DNA of 34,627 nucleotides from Limosilactobacillus gorillae (GCF_001293735.1 NZ_BCAH01000013.1:1-34627); one strand, 5' to 3'. Positions 15,605-24,314 are shown, numbered from the stretch's first letter. Numbers and translations: made by a program. The notes: generated by a model from the sequence alone, not told the origin.

Positions 15605-16525
15605 ATGACTGAAGAAAAAATTAAGTTAAGCAAGCGGGAACGTTTTAACGCCTGCATGCGTTCAACTTTCTTACAGGGTTCATGGAACTACGAGCGGATG
15701 CAAAACGGTGGGTATGCTTATGCAATGTCACCGGCAATTAAGAAGTTGTACAAGACTAAAGAAGACCGGGCCGCTGCCCTAAAGCGGCACCTGGAATTCT
15801 TTAACACTCACCCGTACTTGGCTTCCCCCATTATTGGGGTGACGCTGGCCCTTGAAGAAGAAAAGGCCAACGGTGCTGAAATCGATGATCAAGCAATCAC
15901 TGGGGTGAAGGTCGGGATGATGGGGCCACTCGCCGGGGTCGGTGACCCAGTCTTCTGGTTTACGGCCCGGCCAATTATTGCCGGGTTAGGGGCTTCCTTG
16001 GCGCTCTCTGGGAACCTAATGGGACCAATCCTCTTCTTTGTAATTTGGAATGTCCTACGGATTGCCTTCATGTGGTACACCCAGGAATATGGCTATAAGT
16101 TAGGGACGCGGATCACTGATGACGCTTCTGGTGGGTTGCTTCAAACCGTTACCCGTGGGGCCTCAATGATGGGGATGTTTATCCTGGGGACTTTGATCGA
16201 ACGCTGGGTTTCCATCAAGTTTACGCCCGTTGTTTCCAAGACACCGCTTCAAAAGGGTGCCTATATCGAATGGGATAAGTTACCAAATAACGTTCATGCA
16301 ATCCAAAAGGTCCTGCAAGAATGGGATATGGGGAATGGCCTTTCCTTGACCAGTACCAAGGTCACGACCTTGCAAGACAACCTTGACCAGTTAATTCCTG
16401 GTTTAGCGGCCCTTCTGCTCACGCTTCTTTGTATGTGGTTGTTGAAGAAGAACGTTTCGCCAATCATTATCATCTTGGGTCTCTTCATCGTCGGGATCCT
16501 TGGTCACGTTGTGGGGCTCTTATAA
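15605..16525 (+). CDS. manN: Mannose-family PTS permease IID
   Basis: Second membrane subunit, 306 aa, forming the translocation complex with IIC. Recognisable are the long amphipathic N-terminus (CMRSTFLQGSWNYERMQNGG), the conserved GVKVGMMGPLAGVGDPVFWF motif and a C-terminal hydrophobic hairpin ending in LGHVVGLL. ATG 15605 follows AAGAGGTATCGAAATT. The stop codon abuts the start of the ManO-type gene with no gap, indicating translational coupling. Confidence 0.95.
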   Translation: MTEEKIKLSKRERFNACMRSTFLQGSWNYERMQNGGYAYAMSPAIKKLYKTKEDRAAALKRHLEFFNTHPYLASPIIGVTLALEEEKANGAEIDDQAITGVKVGMMGPLAGVGDPVFWFTARPIIAGLGASLALSGNLMGPILFFVIWNVLRIAFMWYTQEYGYKLGTRITDDASGGLLQTVTRGASMMGMFILGTLIERWVSIKFTPVVSKTPLQKGAYIEWDKLPNNVHAIQKVLQEWDMGNGLSLTSTKVTTLQDNLDQLIPGLAALLLTLLCMWLLKKNVSPIIIILGLFIVGILGHVVGLL

Positions 16526-16879
16526 TTGTTGAATGAACAACCCCGCTTAGTGATGCAAGCGACGTCCTTTCTTTACCAGAATTCCTATGGGAGCATCGTG
16601 GTCGGCGATGGTGGCTTTGAGTACTACGACAGTAAGGACCGGCGGAAATTCATTGAAATTCCGTGGGCTGAAGTTAACTACGTGATGGTATCGGTCTTTT
16701 TGAAGGGACGCTGGATTCCCCGAATTCAAGTTGTTACCAAAAAGAACGGTGGCTATATTTTTGCAGCTAAGGAGCCAAAAAAGCTCTTGAAAGTGATGCA
16801 AGAATACATCCCCAAAGAAAACTTCGTGAAGCCAAGGCCGATGTTCAAGCGGATTCAAAACTGGTTTAGACATCGCTAA
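16526..16879 (+). CDS. manO: ManO/DUF956 family protein
   Basis: Small cytoplasmic protein, 117 aa, of the DUF956 family that accompanies mannose PTS operons and is often called ManO or a putative mannose operon regulator. Conserved segments seen are YGSIVVGDGGFEYYD, FIEIPWAEVNYV and KGRWIPRI. No ATG is available at the N-terminus: the frame opens with TTG at 16526, immediately after the IID stop, or TTG 16529, so translation probably depends on coupling to IID. Its biochemical role is not established. Confidence 0.85.
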   Translation: MLNEQPRLVMQATSFLYQNSYGSIVVGDGGFEYYDSKDRRKFIEIPWAEVNYVMVSVFLKGRWIPRIQVVTKKNGGYIFAAKEPKKLLKVMQEYIPKENFVKPRPMFKRIQNWFRHR

Positions 16880-16936
16880 TTGAAATAGAAAGTAACAAGA
16901 ACACCTCCAATTGATGATTACTTAGAAAGGCTTCCT

Positions 16937-16968
16937 TAAAGGGATCCGGTTAGCCGGACCCCTTTGCT
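16937..16968 (+). terminator. Possible weak terminator after the mannose PTS operon
   Basis: AAAGGGATCCGG and CCGGACCCCTTT form a stem with one mismatch and loop TTAG, but no T run follows. Some read-through toward the citrate genes is possible. Confidence 0.4.
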
Positions 16969-17302
16969 AATTTCATTGGGGCGACAAGTCCTAAAAATAG
17001 TTGGGTTTATGTCTTTACCGTTAAAAGTGACGTCTCACCATTTAAAAAGTGGATTTTCCCTGCCTTGGATATTATGACAAGGTACGCGGGTACGGAACCA
17101 TTTTAAAGAACGACGGATAGTTATAACTTAGCGATGGATGAAGTACTTCCTCGGAGAGCAAGGTTTACCGAATTGAGTGGACCAAGTTATCAGCGGAGAA
17201 GTTATTTCGGTTACTAAGGTCCGGTAAGCCCTTCAGGATTAACTCGGGAATTGGTATCAGAATTGACTATCGCTTTGTTACTACTAATCCTCGGGAGTTG
17301 TA
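16955..17302 (+). pseudogene. citC: Decayed citrate lyase ligase (citC) relic
   Basis: Fragments resembling CitC, the ligase that acetylates citrate lyase, can be read in order but in different frames. Frame of 16981: NSWVYVFTVKSDVS, then FKKWIFPALDIMTRYAGTEPF (17041-17103), a TAA at 17104, then RTTDSYNLAMDEVLPR to 17154. Another frame: GEVISVTKVR (17195-17224), a TAA, ALQD and a further TAA. These match the family pattern of a WVYVF strand, PALGI..RYVGTEPF, YN..M and the ISAS/T.VR motif. The GNAT N-terminus and the middle of the nucleotidyltransferase domain are missing. The relic lies directly before citD, where citC normally is. The assignment is from memory of family motifs, not a search. 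Confidence 0.72.
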
Positions 17303-17339
17303 AGCAAGAGTGTAAGAGAAGAAAGGATGAACAACAAAG

Positions 17340-17630
17340 ATGGAAATTAAGCAAACGGCGCTGGCGGGAACGCTAGAATCGTCTGATGTTCAAATTACGT
17401 TAAGTAAAGGTCAGGGAATCAACATTGACCTTAACTCATCAGTAGAGGAGCTTTACGGGAAGCAAATTAAAAAGGTGATTACCGATACGTTAGCCAAGTA
17501 TGAGATCACGGATGCCAATGTTAAGGTGGTTGATAAGGGAGCCTTAGACTGTGTGATCAAGGCTCGGATGATGGCGGTAATCCAACGGGCCCTTGGGACG
17601 GCGGATCAACCAAACTGGGAGGTGCTTTAA
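17340..17630 (+). CDS. citD: Citrate lyase acyl carrier protein (gamma subunit)
   Basis: Carries the 2'-(5''-phosphoribosyl)-3'-dephospho-CoA prosthetic group through which acetyl and citryl groups pass between CitF and CitE. The 96-aa protein has the attachment serine (Ser14) in the conserved ALAGTLESSD context. ATG 17340 follows AAAGGATGAACAACAAAG. It stands first among the intact citrate genes, with citE two bases downstream. Attachment normally needs CitX and CitG, neither of which is in this window. Confidence 0.95.
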   Translation: MEIKQTALAGTLESSDVQITLSKGQGINIDLNSSVEELYGKQIKKVITDTLAKYEITDANVKVVDKGALDCVIKARMMAVIQRALGTADQPNWEVL

Positions 17631-17632
17631 AA

Positions 17633-18538
17633 ATGGAAGAACGATTACGCCGGACAATGATGTTCGTTCCCGGAAATAACGCTGGGATGGTTAAGGACGC
17701 CGGAATCTATGGGGCTGATTCAATTATGTTTGACCTGGAAGATTCCGTCTCGATGGCTGAAAAAGATGCGGCTCGGATGCTTGTCTATCAAGCTCTACAA
17801 ACCCAAGACTATGGCGATGCTGAATTAGTAGTTCGGGTAAACGGGTTGGATACAAAGTATTTCCGTAACGATGTCTTTGCCATGGTTAAGGCGGGGATTG
17901 AAGTAATCCGCTTGCCAAAGGTTGAATCTGCCCAAATGATGCTGGATCTCGTTAAAGTGGTTGAAGAGGCTGAAAAGGAATTTGGCCGGGAAGTTGGGAG
18001 TACCCACGTGATGGCTGCAATTGAAAGTGCACGAGGGGTCCTGAAGTCCTTAGAAATTGCCGAGAGTACTGACCGGATGATTGGGTTGGCCCTTTCTGCG
18101 GAAGACTACACTACCGACATGAAGACCCACCGCTACCCAGACGGAGCCGAATTAGACTTTGCCCGTAAGATGATTCTTCATGCTGCCCGGGCTGCTGGAA
18201 TTGCTGCCTTTGACACCGTCTTCACCAACATGAATGATGTTGAGGGCTTCAAGCGAGAAACGGAATACATTCACCAACTTGGATACGACGGGAAGTCCCT
18301 GGTTAACCCACGGCAAATTGACTGGGTAAATGAGGTCTACAAACCGACCAAGAAGGAAATTGAAAATGCCTTGGACGTTGAAGCGGCAATTGAAGAAGCT
18401 CACCAAAAGGGTTCCGGGGTTATTTCAATGAATGGTCAAATGGTTGACCGTCCAGTTGTCCTACGGGCGCAACGGGTCATTCGCTTGGCGAAGGCGGCAA
18501 ACTTGATTAATGAGGAAGGTGAATACATTGAAGAATAG
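17633..18538 (+). CDS. citE: Citrate lyase beta subunit (citryl-ACP lyase)
   Basis: Cleaves citryl-ACP to acetyl-ACP and oxaloacetate. The 301-aa protein has the HpcH/HpaI TIM-barrel aldolase fold: N-terminal [15 protein letters not shown], the arginine in VVRVNG, the metal-ligand glutamate in AAIESARG and the metal-ligand aspartate in [10 protein letters not shown]. Ribosome site GGGAGGTG lies within the end of citD. Its 3' end overlaps the start of citF, so the three subunits should be made in balance. Confidence 0.96.
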   Translation: MEERLRRTMMFVPGNNAGMVKDAGIYGADSIMFDLEDSVSMAEKDAARMLVYQALQTQDYGDAELVVRVNGLDTKYFRNDVFAMVKAGIEVIRLPKVESAQMMLDLVKVVEEAEKEFGREVGSTHVMAAIESARGVLKSLEIAESTDRMIGLALSAEDYTTDMKTHRYPDGAELDFARKMILHAARAAGIAAFDTVFTNMNDVEGFKRETEYIHQLGYDGKSLVNPRQIDWVNEVYKPTKKEIENALDVEAAIEEAHQKGSGVISMNGQMVDRPVVLRAQRVIRLAKAANLINEEGEYIEE

Positions 18539-20066
18539 TGTTGGTCGTGAAATTTCTGATGAAATCCTTGAACAAACGGGTTACAAACCGTTTGAAACCA
18601 CGAAGATTGGCCACCCGGAAGTAACTTACACGGATCATAAGGTACGGGTTACCAAGGGTGATGATAAGTTAGTAGATTCCCTAGAAAAGGTCATCAAGGA
18701 TAACCTTAAGGATGGGATGACGATTTCATTTCACCACCACTTCCGTAACGGGGACTTTGTCTTTAACATGGTGATGGACAAGATCATCAAGATGGGTTAC
18801 AAGGACTTGACCTTAGCACCATCTTCATTAACCGGAATCATGAACGATAAGGTGATTGAAGGAATTAAGGCTGGGACAATCACTAACATTACTTCGTCGG
18901 GGATGCGTGGTGAACTGGGAGAGGCAATTTCCCATGGCCTGCTGAAGAATCCCGTTATTTTCCGCTCCCATGGGAACCGTGCCCGGTCAATTGAAAATGG
19001 GAACATCAAGATTGACGTGGCCTTCCTGGGGGTTCCTAATTCCGACCGGATGGGGAACGCCAATGGGATGGAAGGCGAATCTGCTTTTGGTTCCCTTGGG
19101 TATGCCTTAGTGGATGCTAAGTACGCTAATAAGGTGGTCCTAGTAACGGATACCATTGTTGATTATCCGAACACGCCAGCTTCCATTAACCAAACCCAAG
19201 TTGATTACGTGGTTAAGGTTGATAAGGTTGGGGACCCTGACCGGATTGGCGGTGGAGCGACCCGGTTCACTAAGGACCCGAAGGAATTGAAGATTGCCAA
19301 GACGGTTAGCGATGTAATCGTCAGCTCACCATACTTCAAGCAAGATTTCTCCTTCCAAACGGGGACGGGGGGCGCATCCCTTGCCGTAACCCGCTTCCTA
19401 CGCCAGGCAATGCTTGATCAAGGGATCACTGCTTCCTTCACCTGTGGGGGGACTACTTCACCGATTGTCGAACTGCTTGAAGAGGGCCTGGTTAAGAAGG
19501 TTATGGACGTTCAAGACTTCGATAAGGGGGCAGCTTCAAGCATGAAGAGCAACCCTGGTCAAGCTGAAATTGATGGTTCCTGGTATGCCGACCCAGATAA
19601 CAAGGGAGCAATGGTTGACCAATTAGACGTTGCCATCCTTTCCGCCTTGGAGCTTGATACCGACTTTAACGTTAACGTCTTGACCGGTTCCAATGGTGAA
19701 ATTCGCGGGGCCGTTGGTGGCCACCAGGATGCCGGAACGGCGAAAATGACCATTATTTCGACACCATTAACCCGGGGACGGATCGCAACGATTGTGCCAA
19801 AGGTTAATTCTGTCACCACTCCTGGTTCTTCAATTGATGTTGTGGTAACTGAAGTGGGGGTTGCCGTCAACCCAGCCCGTCAGGACTTGATTGAATGCTT
19901 TAAGAAGCACCCATCAATTAACTTGATGACGATTGAAGAATTACAGGAACGGGCTGAAAAGATCGTTGGTAAGCCCGAAAAAATTGAATACACTGACCGG
20001 ACCGTTGCCCTGGTGGAATACCGGGACGGGACGTTGATCGATGAAATTAAGCAAGTAAAAGACTAA
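18528..20066 (+). CDS. citF: Citrate lyase alpha subunit (citrate:acetyl-ACP transferase)
   Basis: Exchanges acetate for citrate on the acyl carrier protein. The 512-aa protein is full length; recognisable parts are NSVGREI at the N-terminus, [33 protein letters not shown] and GGHQDAG. The start is taken as TTG 18528, since GAGGAAGGTG (18512-18521) is well spaced before it and it gives the usual N-terminus. The frame is open to an ATG at 18510, but that codon overlaps the ribosome site. The gene overlaps citE by 11 bases. Confidence 0.94.
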   Translation: MKNSVGREISDEILEQTGYKPFETTKIGHPEVTYTDHKVRVTKGDDKLVDSLEKVIKDNLKDGMTISFHHHFRNGDFVFNMVMDKIIKMGYKDLTLAPSSLTGIMNDKVIEGIKAGTITNITSSGMRGELGEAISHGLLKNPVIFRSHGNRARSIENGNIKIDVAFLGVPNSDRMGNANGMEGESAFGSLGYALVDAKYANKVVLVTDTIVDYPNTPASINQTQVDYVVKVDKVGDPDRIGGGATRFTKDPKELKIAKTVSDVIVSSPYFKQDFSFQTGTGGASLAVTRFLRQAMLDQGITASFTCGGTTSPIVELLEEGLVKKVMDVQDFDKGAASSMKSNPGQAEIDGSWYADPDNKGAMVDQLDVAILSALELDTDFNVNVLTGSNGEIRGAVGGHQDAGTAKMTIISTPLTRGRIATIVPKVNSVTTPGSSIDVVVTEVGVAVNPARQDLIECFKKHPSINLMTIEELQERAEKIVGKPEKIEYTDRTVALVEYRDGTLIDEIKQVKD

Positions 20067-20094
20067 TCATAGATTAAGGTAAGAGGAGAGAAAC

Positions 20095-21027
20095 ATGAAG
20101 AATCGAAAAGTTGTACTAGTTGGCGATGGGGCAGTTGGATCATCATTTGCCTTTTCCATATTGCAATCAACAACCGCCATTGATGAATTAGTAATCATTG
20201 ACCTTAATAAAGAAAAATCAGCAGGGGATGCAAAAGATTTACAAGATATCATCCCCTTTGGTTCCGATGTTGATGTCCACATTGGTGATTACTCCGAAGC
20301 AGGGGACGCGGGGATTGTAGTGATCACTGCGGGGGTTCCTCGTAAGCCTGGGGAGACCCGGCTGGACCTAGTTAACAAGAACGCCAAGATTCTAAAGACG
20401 ATCGTTGATCCCGTGGTAAAAAGTGGTTTTGAAGGGATCTTTGTGGTCTCTGCAAACCCAGTTGATATTTTAACCACCTTGACGCAAAAACTATCAGGCT
20501 TCCCTAAGGAGCGGGTCATTGGGACCGGGACCTCACTTGATAAGGCCCGGTTGGGAATGATCCTAAGTCAGCGGTTTAACTACAAGCCAAGTGAGATTGA
20601 TGCCCTTGTCCTTGGCGAACATGGTGATACCTCTTTCATTAATTTTGATGAAGTCAAAGTGAACGGAAAACTGCTAAAGGAAATTACGAACCTTGACGAA
20701 GCAGCCAAGACACAATTGGAAGCCGAAGTTCGTGGTCGCGGTGGTGAGATTATCAAGAGTAAGGGTGCAACTCACTATGGGGTTGCTCGTTGCCTAGCCG
20801 TTATCTGCACGGCGATCTTAGAAAACCGTAACCGGATGATGGTTCTTTCGGCGCCGATGAATGGTGAGTACGGAATAAACCATGATCTTTACCTGGGCTC
20901 CCCCGTTGTTGTCAACGCTAGTGGGATTGCCTACGTGGTCGAAACTCCTTTGTCTGACCAGGAGTTAAAGAAGATGGCACACTCAGCCGATCAATTACAA
21001 AAAGTTTTGGATGCAGTTGAATTATAA
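20095..21027 (+). CDS. LDH-fold dehydrogenase, probably malate dehydrogenase
   Basis: NAD-dependent 2-hydroxyacid dehydrogenase of the LDH/MDH family, 310 aa. Rossmann motif GDGAVGSS; Asp36 after beta-2 favours NAD; catalytic Asp149, Arg152 and His176 (GEHGD). The specificity loop reads AGVPRKPGETR: by the usual LDH numbering Arg89 is Arg109 and Arg83 is position 102, where lactate dehydrogenases carry Gln and malate dehydrogenases Arg. Gln102Arg is the classic change that turns an LDH into an MDH. Lying right after citF, it would reduce the oxaloacetate from citrate lyase to malate and reoxidise NADH. An ordinary LDH label would miss this. Ribosome site AGAGGAGAG. Confidence 0.8.
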   Translation: MKNRKVVLVGDGAVGSSFAFSILQSTTAIDELVIIDLNKEKSAGDAKDLQDIIPFGSDVDVHIGDYSEAGDAGIVVITAGVPRKPGETRLDLVNKNAKILKTIVDPVVKSGFEGIFVVSANPVDILTTLTQKLSGFPKERVIGTGTSLDKARLGMILSQRFNYKPSEIDALVLGEHGDTSFINFDEVKVNGKLLKEITNLDEAAKTQLEAEVRGRGGEIIKSKGATHYGVARCLAVICTAILENRNRMMVLSAPMNGEYGINHDLYLGSPVVVNASGIAYVVETPLSDQELKKMAHSADQLQKVLDAVEL

Positions 21028-21042
21028 GTAGGAGAAGAAGAC

Positions 21043-22512
21043 ATGAAAACCTTAGAGAAGGTCAACTATAGGGGCTTTATCGCTCCCGTAGTTATCGGAG
21101 TTATCTTATATTTAATCCCTTTGTTCTGGGTACCAGCAGGACTATCTGTCCAAGCATGGCAAACATTTGCCATCTTTGTCGCAACAATTGTTGGGTGTAT
21201 CACTAAACCCCTGCCTATTGCGGGGACAACCTTGGTCGGGTTGATCGTGATGGTCCTGGTGGGACTCGCCCCAGTTGAAGATGTTGAGAATGCCCAGGGG
21301 GTTGTTACTAATTCAGGAATTCTCAGTGCTTTTAGTAACTCTTCATCATGGTTAATTGCTATGGCCTTCATTATGGCGGCCGGGATCATGAAGACTGGGC
21401 TAGGAAATCGGATTGCCTACAATATGATCAAATGGTTTGGGAAGCGTTCCTTAGGGATTGCTTATGCCCTTACAGGTTTGGAACTGATCTTAGGTGGTTT
21501 GATTCCATCAAACAGTGCCCGGACCGGGGGTGTGGTTTGGCCGCTGGTTGAGTCAATTTCAACTAATTACGACTCCAAGCCAAACGATCCGTCACGAAAG
21601 AAGATTGGGTCGTTCTTGGATTTTAGCGCCTTTCATGCGAACATCATTTCAACGGCCCTGTTTGTCACTGGGGCAGCTCCAAACATTGTGGTCCAACAAA
21701 TGGCGGCCAAGGAACACTACAACATTACTTGGGTTTCTTGGTTCCTAGCGGCCTTAGTTCCCGTAATTATTTCGGCGGTTGTAGTTCCATTCTTGATTTA
21801 CAAGATGTATGGTCCAGAAGTTAAGGAAACTCCTAATGCCCGGGAATGGTCCCAAAAGCAACTGGATACAATGGGGAAAATGACGGTTCCAGAAATTATT
21901 ATGGGTCTGACCTTCAGTGGTGCGATCATCATGTGGGTTATGTCGAGTTTTATTAAACTTCCCCAGTTTAAAGCATCATTTGTGGCTTTCTTAGCCGTTG
22001 GGGTTCTGTTAGTCACGGGGGTCTTAACAGTTAAAGACGTCCTAAGTGAAACCGGGGCTTGGAATATCTTAATCTGGTTATCTGTCCTGGTCTTCATGGC
22101 CGGTAAGTTAACCAGCTACGGCTTTATCAAGTGGTTTGCTGGCCTGGTTGAATCCGGGCTACACGGAATTTCCTGGTGGATCGTCCTGCTTGTGTTGGTA
22201 TTGGTAATGTTTTACTCTCACTACTTCTTCGCCAGTGGGACGGCCCACGTTACGGCACTATACCTGCCATTCTTATCCGTGGCGGTTGCAACTGGAGCCC
22301 CATTAGGCCTGTCTGCCATGTTACTGGCCTTTACGACGACCATCATGGCTTCAACGACTCACTATGCTAACGGACCAGCCTCCGTTCTGGCTTCAACTGG
22401 ATACGTCACCCAGAGCGAATGGTGGAAGTACAACTTTATCTTAGGACTTGTTTACTTAGTCATCTTTGGTGTCTCAACACCAATCTGGTTAAAGGTTATC
22501 GGGATGTACTAA
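21043..22512 (+). CDS. DASS/SLC13-family anion transporter
   Basis: Membrane transporter, 489 aa, with about 12 hydrophobic segments, of the divalent anion:sodium symporter family (CitT, TtdT and 2-oxoglutarate/malate translocators). Paired substrate and cation motifs are visible: SNSARTGGVVWP in the first half and the ASTTHYANGP stretch in the second. It follows the dehydrogenase by 15 bases with AGGAGAAG as ribosome site, so it is the last gene of the citrate unit. Import of citrate, perhaps in exchange for malate or succinate, is inferred from context. It is unrelated to the CitP/CitM families more common in lactic acid bacteria. Confidence 0.88.
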   Translation: MKTLEKVNYRGFIAPVVIGVILYLIPLFWVPAGLSVQAWQTFAIFVATIVGCITKPLPIAGTTLVGLIVMVLVGLAPVEDVENAQGVVTNSGILSAFSNSSSWLIAMAFIMAAGIMKTGLGNRIAYNMIKWFGKRSLGIAYALTGLELILGGLIPSNSARTGGVVWPLVESISTNYDSKPNDPSRKKIGSFLDFSAFHANIISTALFVTGAAPNIVVQQMAAKEHYNITWVSWFLAALVPVIISAVVVPFLIYKMYGPEVKETPNAREWSQKQLDTMGKMTVPEIIMGLTFSGAIIMWVMSSFIKLPQFKASFVAFLAVGVLLVTGVLTVKDVLSETGAWNILIWLSVLVFMAGKLTSYGFIKWFAGLVESGLHGISWWIVLLVLVLVMFYSHYFFASGTAHVTALYLPFLSVAVATGAPLGLSAMLLAFTTTIMASTTHYANGPASVLASTGYVTQSEWWKYNFILGLVYLVIFGVSTPIWLKVIGMY

Positions 22513-22522
22513 TGCTGTAAAG

Positions 22523-22566
22523 AAATCAGGGATTGATGTGGTTAAGCATCAATCCCTGATTTTTTA
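22523..22566 (+). terminator. Terminator of the citrate operon
   Basis: A perfect 16-bp stem AAATCAGGGATTGATG/CATCAATCCCTGATTT with an 8-base loop, followed by T residues. Confidence 0.93.
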
Positions 22567-22568
22567 TT

Positions 22569-22604
22569 AAAAGGGGTTGTGATATTTTTGTCACAGCCCC
22601 TTTA
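22569..22604 (-). terminator. Terminator of the TetR gene
   Basis: A 13-bp stem AAAGGGGTTGTGA/TCACAGCCCCTTT with one wobble pair lies just beyond the stop codon of the leftward gene; T residues follow on the minus strand after AAAGGGG. Confidence 0.8.
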
Positions 22605-22610
22605 ACTTTA

Positions 22611-23303
22611 CTATTCAGTTTTTTTCGTTGGGTGAACTTGATTAATTGGATTAGTAGGAACATCAGTACCTGCCAACAATTGGAGTGGTGATAAGACCTG
22701 AGAAATTCCTAAAATATTTCGAACATCGCGTTTGGAAATTGGATCCTCTGAAGTCAACCAGTAGCTAATGATGTTTACTATTAAGTTAACATAGATTTCT
22801 GTAACGTAATCAGCTGGAATCTTAACATTCGGTGTAAATCGTAGTTGATCCCAAACCGACCTGTGGGAGACAATTAGTTTAGGTAAGCGGGTAACGAATT
22901 CATTGCTAACTAACTTCTTAATTTTAGCTAAGAAGTTAATGTTCCCCTTATATGATAAAAGGGTTCCCGCTACTTCACGGTGGTTCGCACAGGTATCAAT
23001 TGTGTTGACGAATGTTTGGTCTGCAAGCTCTGCTAACTGAAGCTGATTAGAAACTTCATCAATTTGAGACAAGGCTTCCCGATCCTTTATGAGGGCGTCA
23101 CGGAGGTCAGTTAAGCACTCCTCCTCCATTTCATCTAGTAGCTCATTTTGATTCTCGTAGTAAGTATAAAAGGTCTTTTGACTAATTTCGGCCTCTCGAA
23201 TGATGTCTTTAGTGGTCGTATTATTAAGCGACCGCTCTTTGATTGAGCTTAGAAAGCCCTTATAAATGCGGTTCTTAGTATTAATGACTCGGATGTCTGG
23301 CAA
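22611..23303 (-). CDS. TetR/AcrR-family transcriptional regulator
   Basis: A 230-aa regulator. The N-terminal helix-turn-helix (about residues 10-60) is visible as TTTKDIIREAEISQKTFYTYYENQNELLDEM. The rest is helical with no recognisable ligand signature, and ends in a polar tail. The start is TTG 23303, preceded by AAAGGAG; no ATG is available nearby. It converges on the citrate operon, sharing a terminator region rather than a promoter, so local control of citDEF is possible but not shown. A 26-bp inverted repeat at 23358-23383 upstream of its own start is a candidate operator. Confidence 0.88.
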   Translation of the reverse strand: MPDIRVINTKNRIYKGFLSSIKERSLNNTTTKDIIREAEISQKTFYTYYENQNELLDEMEEECLTDLRDALIKDREALSQIDEVSNQLQLAELADQTFVNTIDTCANHREVAGTLLSYKGNINFLAKIKKLVSNEFVTRLPKLIVSHRSVWDQLRFTPNVKIPADYVTEIYVNLIVNIISYWLTSEDPISKRDVRNILGISQVLSPLQLLAGTDVPTNPINQVHPTKKTE

Positions 23304-23357
23304 GATCCGAATACTCCTTTCAAAGTAGGTGGTTTATTGGGTAAGAGGATCACTGGT

Positions 23358-23383
23358 AAATTAACTTGCTTGCTAGTTAATTT
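23358..23383. promoter_or_regulatory. Inverted repeat, candidate TetR operator
   Basis: AAATTAACT and AGTTAATTT are perfect 9-base arms around an 8-base spacer, 55 bases upstream of the TetR start. TATAAT overlaps its right end on the plus strand (23383-23388). Symmetry, size and position fit an autoregulatory operator; this is inference. Confidence 0.45.
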
Positions 23384-23739
23384 ATAATGGGCGTTACTTT
23401 TTATCGTTAGGTAATAGATCTTTCCATTCGTGGATGCCATTATATCATTTCTCTAATTAAAGTAAAATGATGATAAATGAGTAACGATAAGGCCAGTTAA
23501 GTATAATCAAATAATTCATTGATTCATTCTACGATAAACCCGCGGTTCTCCATATAGGGACTTTCCAAATACTATTTAAAGAGTATAACAATAGACAGTT
23601 CATGATCGGGGATTATGAACGAAAGGTCATGCTGAGTAGTACTCCCGACTAACCCTAATTAGTGAATTAAGAATATTTTTAATGAGGCGTTCCCATGAAT
23701 TAGTATGGTGCTGATACTACTTAGTTATCGTTTACTAAA
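23384..23739. other. Intergenic stretch with orphan palindromes, no gene seen
   Basis: AT-rich and without a credible ORF. It holds a 9-bp hairpin GTTCATGAT/ATTATGAAC around CGGGG (23598-23620) and the 11-base palindrome GAGTAGTACTC nearby. No terminator or clear promoter is tied to them. Confidence 0.35.
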
Positions 23740-23775
23740 AAGCGCCAAATCCCATTAGATCAGGACTTGACGCTT
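23740..23775 (-). terminator. Terminator of ssrA
   Basis: On the minus strand AAGCGTCAAGTCC pairs with the GGATTTGGCGCTT arm over 13 positions (including wobbles), followed by TTTTT. Confidence 0.85.
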
Positions 23776-23804
23776 CTTTGAGCTTCCTCAAATTTTCTAA
23801 AAAA

Positions 23805-24174
23805 TGGAGATGGCGGGGTTCGAACCCGCGTCCGAGCATATCGCCGCTTCAACCTCTACGTTCATAGATCAACTATTTTAAGCTTCACCTATTCAAACGC
23901 CGCTAATCAAGGCTAACAGAATGGGCTAGCTTGCAAATCTCTTTTAAGGACCTCAAGCAGCACCCCTTAACGTAGTCCACTACAGATAAAACCCGGTACC
24001 GCACCATGGACGAGCCCGGCCGGATTTACGCGCGCTACTTGTTAGGCAGCGTATGCGTAAGATTGTGAATTATTGTTTGCAGTTATAATTTAAAACTGAG
24101 CGTTTTTACGAAGACGCAACCTTCGAAACGCAGTTGGAGCTCGACCTATACCCGTCGAATCCAAAAACATCCCC
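23805..24174 (-). ncRNA. ssrA: Transfer-messenger RNA (tmRNA)
   Basis: Rescues stalled ribosomes with SmpB and tags the stalled peptides for proteolysis. On the minus strand it begins GGGGATG (24168-24174), followed by GGATTCGACGGG, and ends with a T-arm GGGTTCGAACCC and CATCTCCA; the ends pair as a 7-bp tRNA-like acceptor stem with one G-U pair. The resume codon GCA (24078-24080) opens the tag ANNNSQSYAYAA, stopped by TAA at 24042-24044. The CCA end is encoded. Length is 370 bases, normal for one-piece tmRNA. Confidence 0.97.
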
Positions 24175-24190
24175 AAATAGAACATAAGAC

Positions 24191-24199
24191 ATTCTACCA
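24191..24199 (-). promoter_or_regulatory. Possible extended -10 promoter of ssrA
   Basis: On the minus strand TGGTAGAAT is a TGn-extended -10, starting a transcript about ten bases before the mature 5' end, which RNase P would trim. No good -35 is seen. Confidence 0.4.
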
Positions 24200-24245
24200 A
24201 ATATTTTTCTAAATTGCACGTAAGCAATCTTTAATATGAATAAAA

Positions 24246-24274
24246 TAAACATCCAGGTGAATGTCGGCTATAAT
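24246..24274 (+). promoter_or_regulatory. Putative promoter of the two-component system
   Basis: TAAACA (24246-24251), 17-base spacer, TATAAT (24269-24274), about 40 bases upstream of the response regulator. Confidence 0.5.
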
Positions 24275-24314
24275 AGAACTACGGATGAGAATGAAATTAA
24301 AGGACTGAATGATA

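Noticed and set aside
17134-17220. Small ORF MDEVLP... before citD
   Set aside because: It is part of the citC relic; it has no ribosome site and ends after 28 codons.
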